A DNA stretch of 64,000 nucleotides from NCBI GenBank assembly GCA_963922585.1, contig CAWUIK010000003.1, positions 13,012 through 77,011 of the forward strand, written 5' to 3'. The notes under the pieces are model-generated. The model saw nothing but the letters and a program-made list of their open reading frames with translations. It had not been told where the DNA came from and did no database searches. This DNA comes from Parvicella sp963922585 (lineage in GTDB: Bacteria > Bacteroidota > Bacteroidia > Flavobacteriales_D > Parvicellaceae). The position numbers were made by a program, and so were the translations under genes. Positions 62,180-64,000 of the stretch are shown here, one piece after another. Position 1 is the first letter of the stretch. Every line of letters starts with the position of its first letter.

Positions 62180-64000
62180 ATGAAGATGAAAAAATCTTAT
62201 TTAGCAACAGTATTAAGTTCATTATTATTAATGACTTCTTGTAGTGAATCAAAATCAGAACAAACAGAAGATAAAATGAAACCAATGGAATTTTCAACAC
62301 CTCTTTTAGATAGAGAATTATTCTTTGGAAATCCAGAAATTTCTGGAGGTCAATTAAGCCCTGATGGGAAATATATTTCTTTTTTAAAAGAATACAATGG
62401 CATTATGAATATTTGGGTAAAAACTTTTGATGAGCCTTTTGAAAATGCTTATCCATTGACCAATAGTGAAAGACCTATGGCTGGATACTTTTGGACAGTT
62501 GATGGGAAATATATACTATATGTAAAAGACAAAGACGGAGATGAAAACATGAATGTTTACGCTATCGACCCGTCAGTAAAACCTCAAGGAGATGTGTTGG
62601 CAGAAGCCAGAAATCTAACTCCAATGAAAGATGTTACAGTTCAGATTTATCATGTGAGTCAAAATAACCCAGACATGATGTTGATTGGAATCAATGATAG
62701 AGATAAGGCATGGCACGATTTGTACAAATTAACCATTTCTACTGGAAAATTAGAAAAAATGTACACTAATACAGATAGAGTGACTAGTTATGGTTTCGAT
62801 TGGGATGATAATTTAAGATTGCTATACAAAACTGATGAACAAGGAAATACAGTAATGCTTTATAAAGAAGGAGATAAATTAAAACCGATCTATGAAACAT
62901 CTGTTACTGAAGGCGCTTCTGCATTACAATGGAATGAGGATAATACCAAATTTTACTTCATAACCAATAAGGGAGATTTGGATTTAACTACTCTTTATTT
63001 AATGGATCCTATAACCGAAGAAATGACCTTAATTGAGTCAGACCCTGAAGGGAAAGTGGATATTGCTGATGTGGTTATGGATAGAAACACTCGTAAAATG
63101 GTTTATACAACGTATATAGATGATAAAACCCGGATTTATTGGAAAGATGAGAAAAGAAAGGCCGTTTATGAATTTTTAGAAAGTCAATTTCCTGGAAGAG
63201 AAATAGGGTTTTCAAGCGCTACTAAAGATTATAGTAAATTTTTGGTATCTGTTTCAGGTGATAAGTATGCCTCTGAATCTTTTTTCTTTGATGTAGAAAC
63301 AAAGGAATTAATTCATCAATATACACCTAGACCTAAATTGAAAGAAGTAGAAGAACATTTAGCAGTAATGGAACCAGTAACATATCCAAGTAGTGATGGT
63401 ATGATGATTCCTGCTTACTTGACTTTACCAGTAGGTTTTGATGGAAAAAACCTTCCAGTAGTAGTTTTGGTTCATGGAGGACCAAAAGGACCTAGAGATT
63501 ATTGGGGATTCAATTCATTTGTACAATTCCTTGCAAATAGAGGTTATGCAGTATTACAGCCCAACTTTAGAGCAAGCGGTGGTTATGGCAAGAAGTTCCA
63601 AAATGCTGGAGATTTGCAATGGGGAAAATTGATGCAAGACGATATCACTTGGGGAGTGAAGTATTTGATTGAAAAAGGAATCGCTGATAAAAATAGAGTT
63701 GCGATTATGGGTGGAAGTTATGGAGGATATGCTACCTTGGCTGGTTTGGCTTTTACTCCAGATGTTTATGCTTGTGGTGTTGACATCGTTGGCCCTTCAA
63801 ATATCAATACTTTGTTAGAAAGTGTTCCAGCATATTGGGAAGCAGGAAGAGCATTCTTGTACGGTATGGTTGGTGACCCTAATACTGAAGAAGGGAAGAA
63901 ATTAATTGATGAAGCAAGTCCATTATTCAGTGCTAATAAAATTACAAAACCGCTACTTGTTATTCAAGGGGCAAATGATCCTAGAGTAAAGAAAGCAGAA
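62180..64000 (+). CDS. S9-family prolyl oligopeptidase (3' end beyond window)
   Basis: 607 codons are visible and the frame is open at the window end. Start ATG at 62180 (MKMKKS) or 62186. Lipobox LMTSCSES makes it a lipoprotein. A beta-propeller follows (ISGGQLSPDGKYISFLKE, MAGYFWTVDGKYILYVKDKDGDEN, split here) and then the alpha/beta-hydrolase domain: VVVLVHGGPKGPRDYWGFNSF and the nucleophile Ser in IMGGSYGGYATLAGL. The Asp is seen in QGANDPRV; the catalytic His lies beyond the window. Cuts peptides after proline or other residues; probably periplasmic. Confidence 0.92.
   Translation, partial: MKMKKSYLATVLSSLLLMTSCSESKSEQTEDKMKPMEFSTPLLDRELFFGNPEISGGQLSPDGKYISFLKEYNGIMNIWVKTFDEPFENAYPLTNSERPMAGYFWTVDGKYILYVKDKDGDENMNVYAIDPSVKPQGDVLAEARNLTPMKDVTVQIYHVSQNNPDMMLIGINDRDKAWHDLYKLTISTGKLEKMYTNTDRVTSYGFDWDDNLRLLYKTDEQGNTVMLYKEGDKLKPIYETSVTEGASALQWNEDNTKFYFITNKGDLDLTTLYLMDPITEEMTLIESDPEGKVDIADVVMDRNTRKMVYTTYIDDKTRIYWKDEKRKAVYEFLESQFPGREIGFSSATKDYSKFLVSVSGDKYASESFFFDVETKELIHQYTPRPKLKEVEEHLAVMEPVTYPSSDGMMIPAYLTLPVGFDGKNLPVVVLVHGGPKGPRDYWGFNSFVQFLANRGYAVLQPNFRASGGYGKKFQNAGDLQWGKLMQDDITWGVKYLIEKGIADKNRVAIMGGSYGGYATLAGLAFTPDVYACGVDIVGPSNINTLLESVPAYWEAGRAFLYGMVGDPNTEEGKKLIDEASPLFSANKITKPLLVIQGANDPRVKKAE

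Noticed and set aside
1..64000. tRNA, rRNA, CRISPR arrays, insertion sequences, prophage
   Set aside because: Read for cloverleaf/TTCGA-type tRNA ends, regularly spaced repeats, transposase and phage motifs; none was convincing.

Overview
The window looks like a chromosomal segment of a low-GC member of the Bacteroidota, most likely a marine or freshwater Flavobacteriales; the family is not resolved. Evidence: six proteins end in type IX secretion (T9SS type A, YPNP...GxYxIK) sorting domains; SusC/FecA-like and other outer-membrane barrels are present; a propeller/Y_Y_Y histidine kinase is paired with a LytTR regulator; promoters match the Bacteroidota type (TTTG at -33, TAnnTTTG at -7); and starts lack Shine-Dalgarno sequences. 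I saw no tRNA, rRNA, CRISPR array, insertion sequence or prophage.

Layout. 0-6.7 kb: a partial gene, small envelope proteins, a LON-domain protein, an outer-membrane barrel, a reverse operon of two MORN/YwqK-like proteins around a DUF2490 protein, a small lipoprotein and a YceI lipoprotein. 6.7-9.3 kb: reverse operon panB-rluA-type synthase-glycosyltransferase. 9.4-18.3 kb: the most distinctive region. A LytTR response regulator and its propeller sensor kinase (reverse, overlapping by 4 bp) are divergent from three consecutive T9SS-secreted proteins. Each of the three has the same promoter layout: an 8-bp direct repeat with 20-bp period, 25-26 bp, then TATTTTTG. The first two genes also share a ~307-bp, ~96% identical block covering sorting domain, terminator and the next gene's operator, and the terminator loop is inverted between the copies. 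18.4-27 kb: TauE/SafE, thioesterase, gyrB, YgjV-like protein, outer-membrane barrel and a 1061-aa TPR protein. 27-31.2 kb: Cys-rich lipoprotein, membrane CPFC protein, FtsE-like ATPase, monomeric isocitrate dehydrogenase. 31.3-39.4 kb: a toxin-antitoxin pair with a frameshifted toxin, a TlpA-like protein without its CxxC, coaD, DUF58, a secreted protein with a possible caspase-like His/Cys dyad, ligA and an HD hydrolase, with REP-like intergenic repeats. 39.8-46.8 kb: two T9SS proteins, one of 1856 aa with propeller, beta-helix and a 29-aa helical repeat. 47-52.7 kb: methylmalonyl-CoA mutase subunits, a membrane protein, and NUDIX divergent from pyrE-SRPBCC. 52.8-60.4 kb: DUF4856-imelysin-HTTM-TonB receptor cassette, then a T9SS esterase. 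60.4-64 kb: SelO and a truncated S9 peptidase.

How it fits together: housekeeping genes (gyrB, ligA, coaD, panB, pyrE, mutAB, icd) are interleaved with surface and secretion genes. The best candidate for something undescribed is the 9.4-18.3 kb module, where a surface-sensing kinase and a LytTR regulator may control a small set of secreted proteins through a shared, duplicated promoter cassette. The iron/HTTM cassette, the broken toxin-antitoxin locus and the 29-residue helical repeats are secondary points of interest. All functional statements rest on reading motifs by eye; no database search was run.
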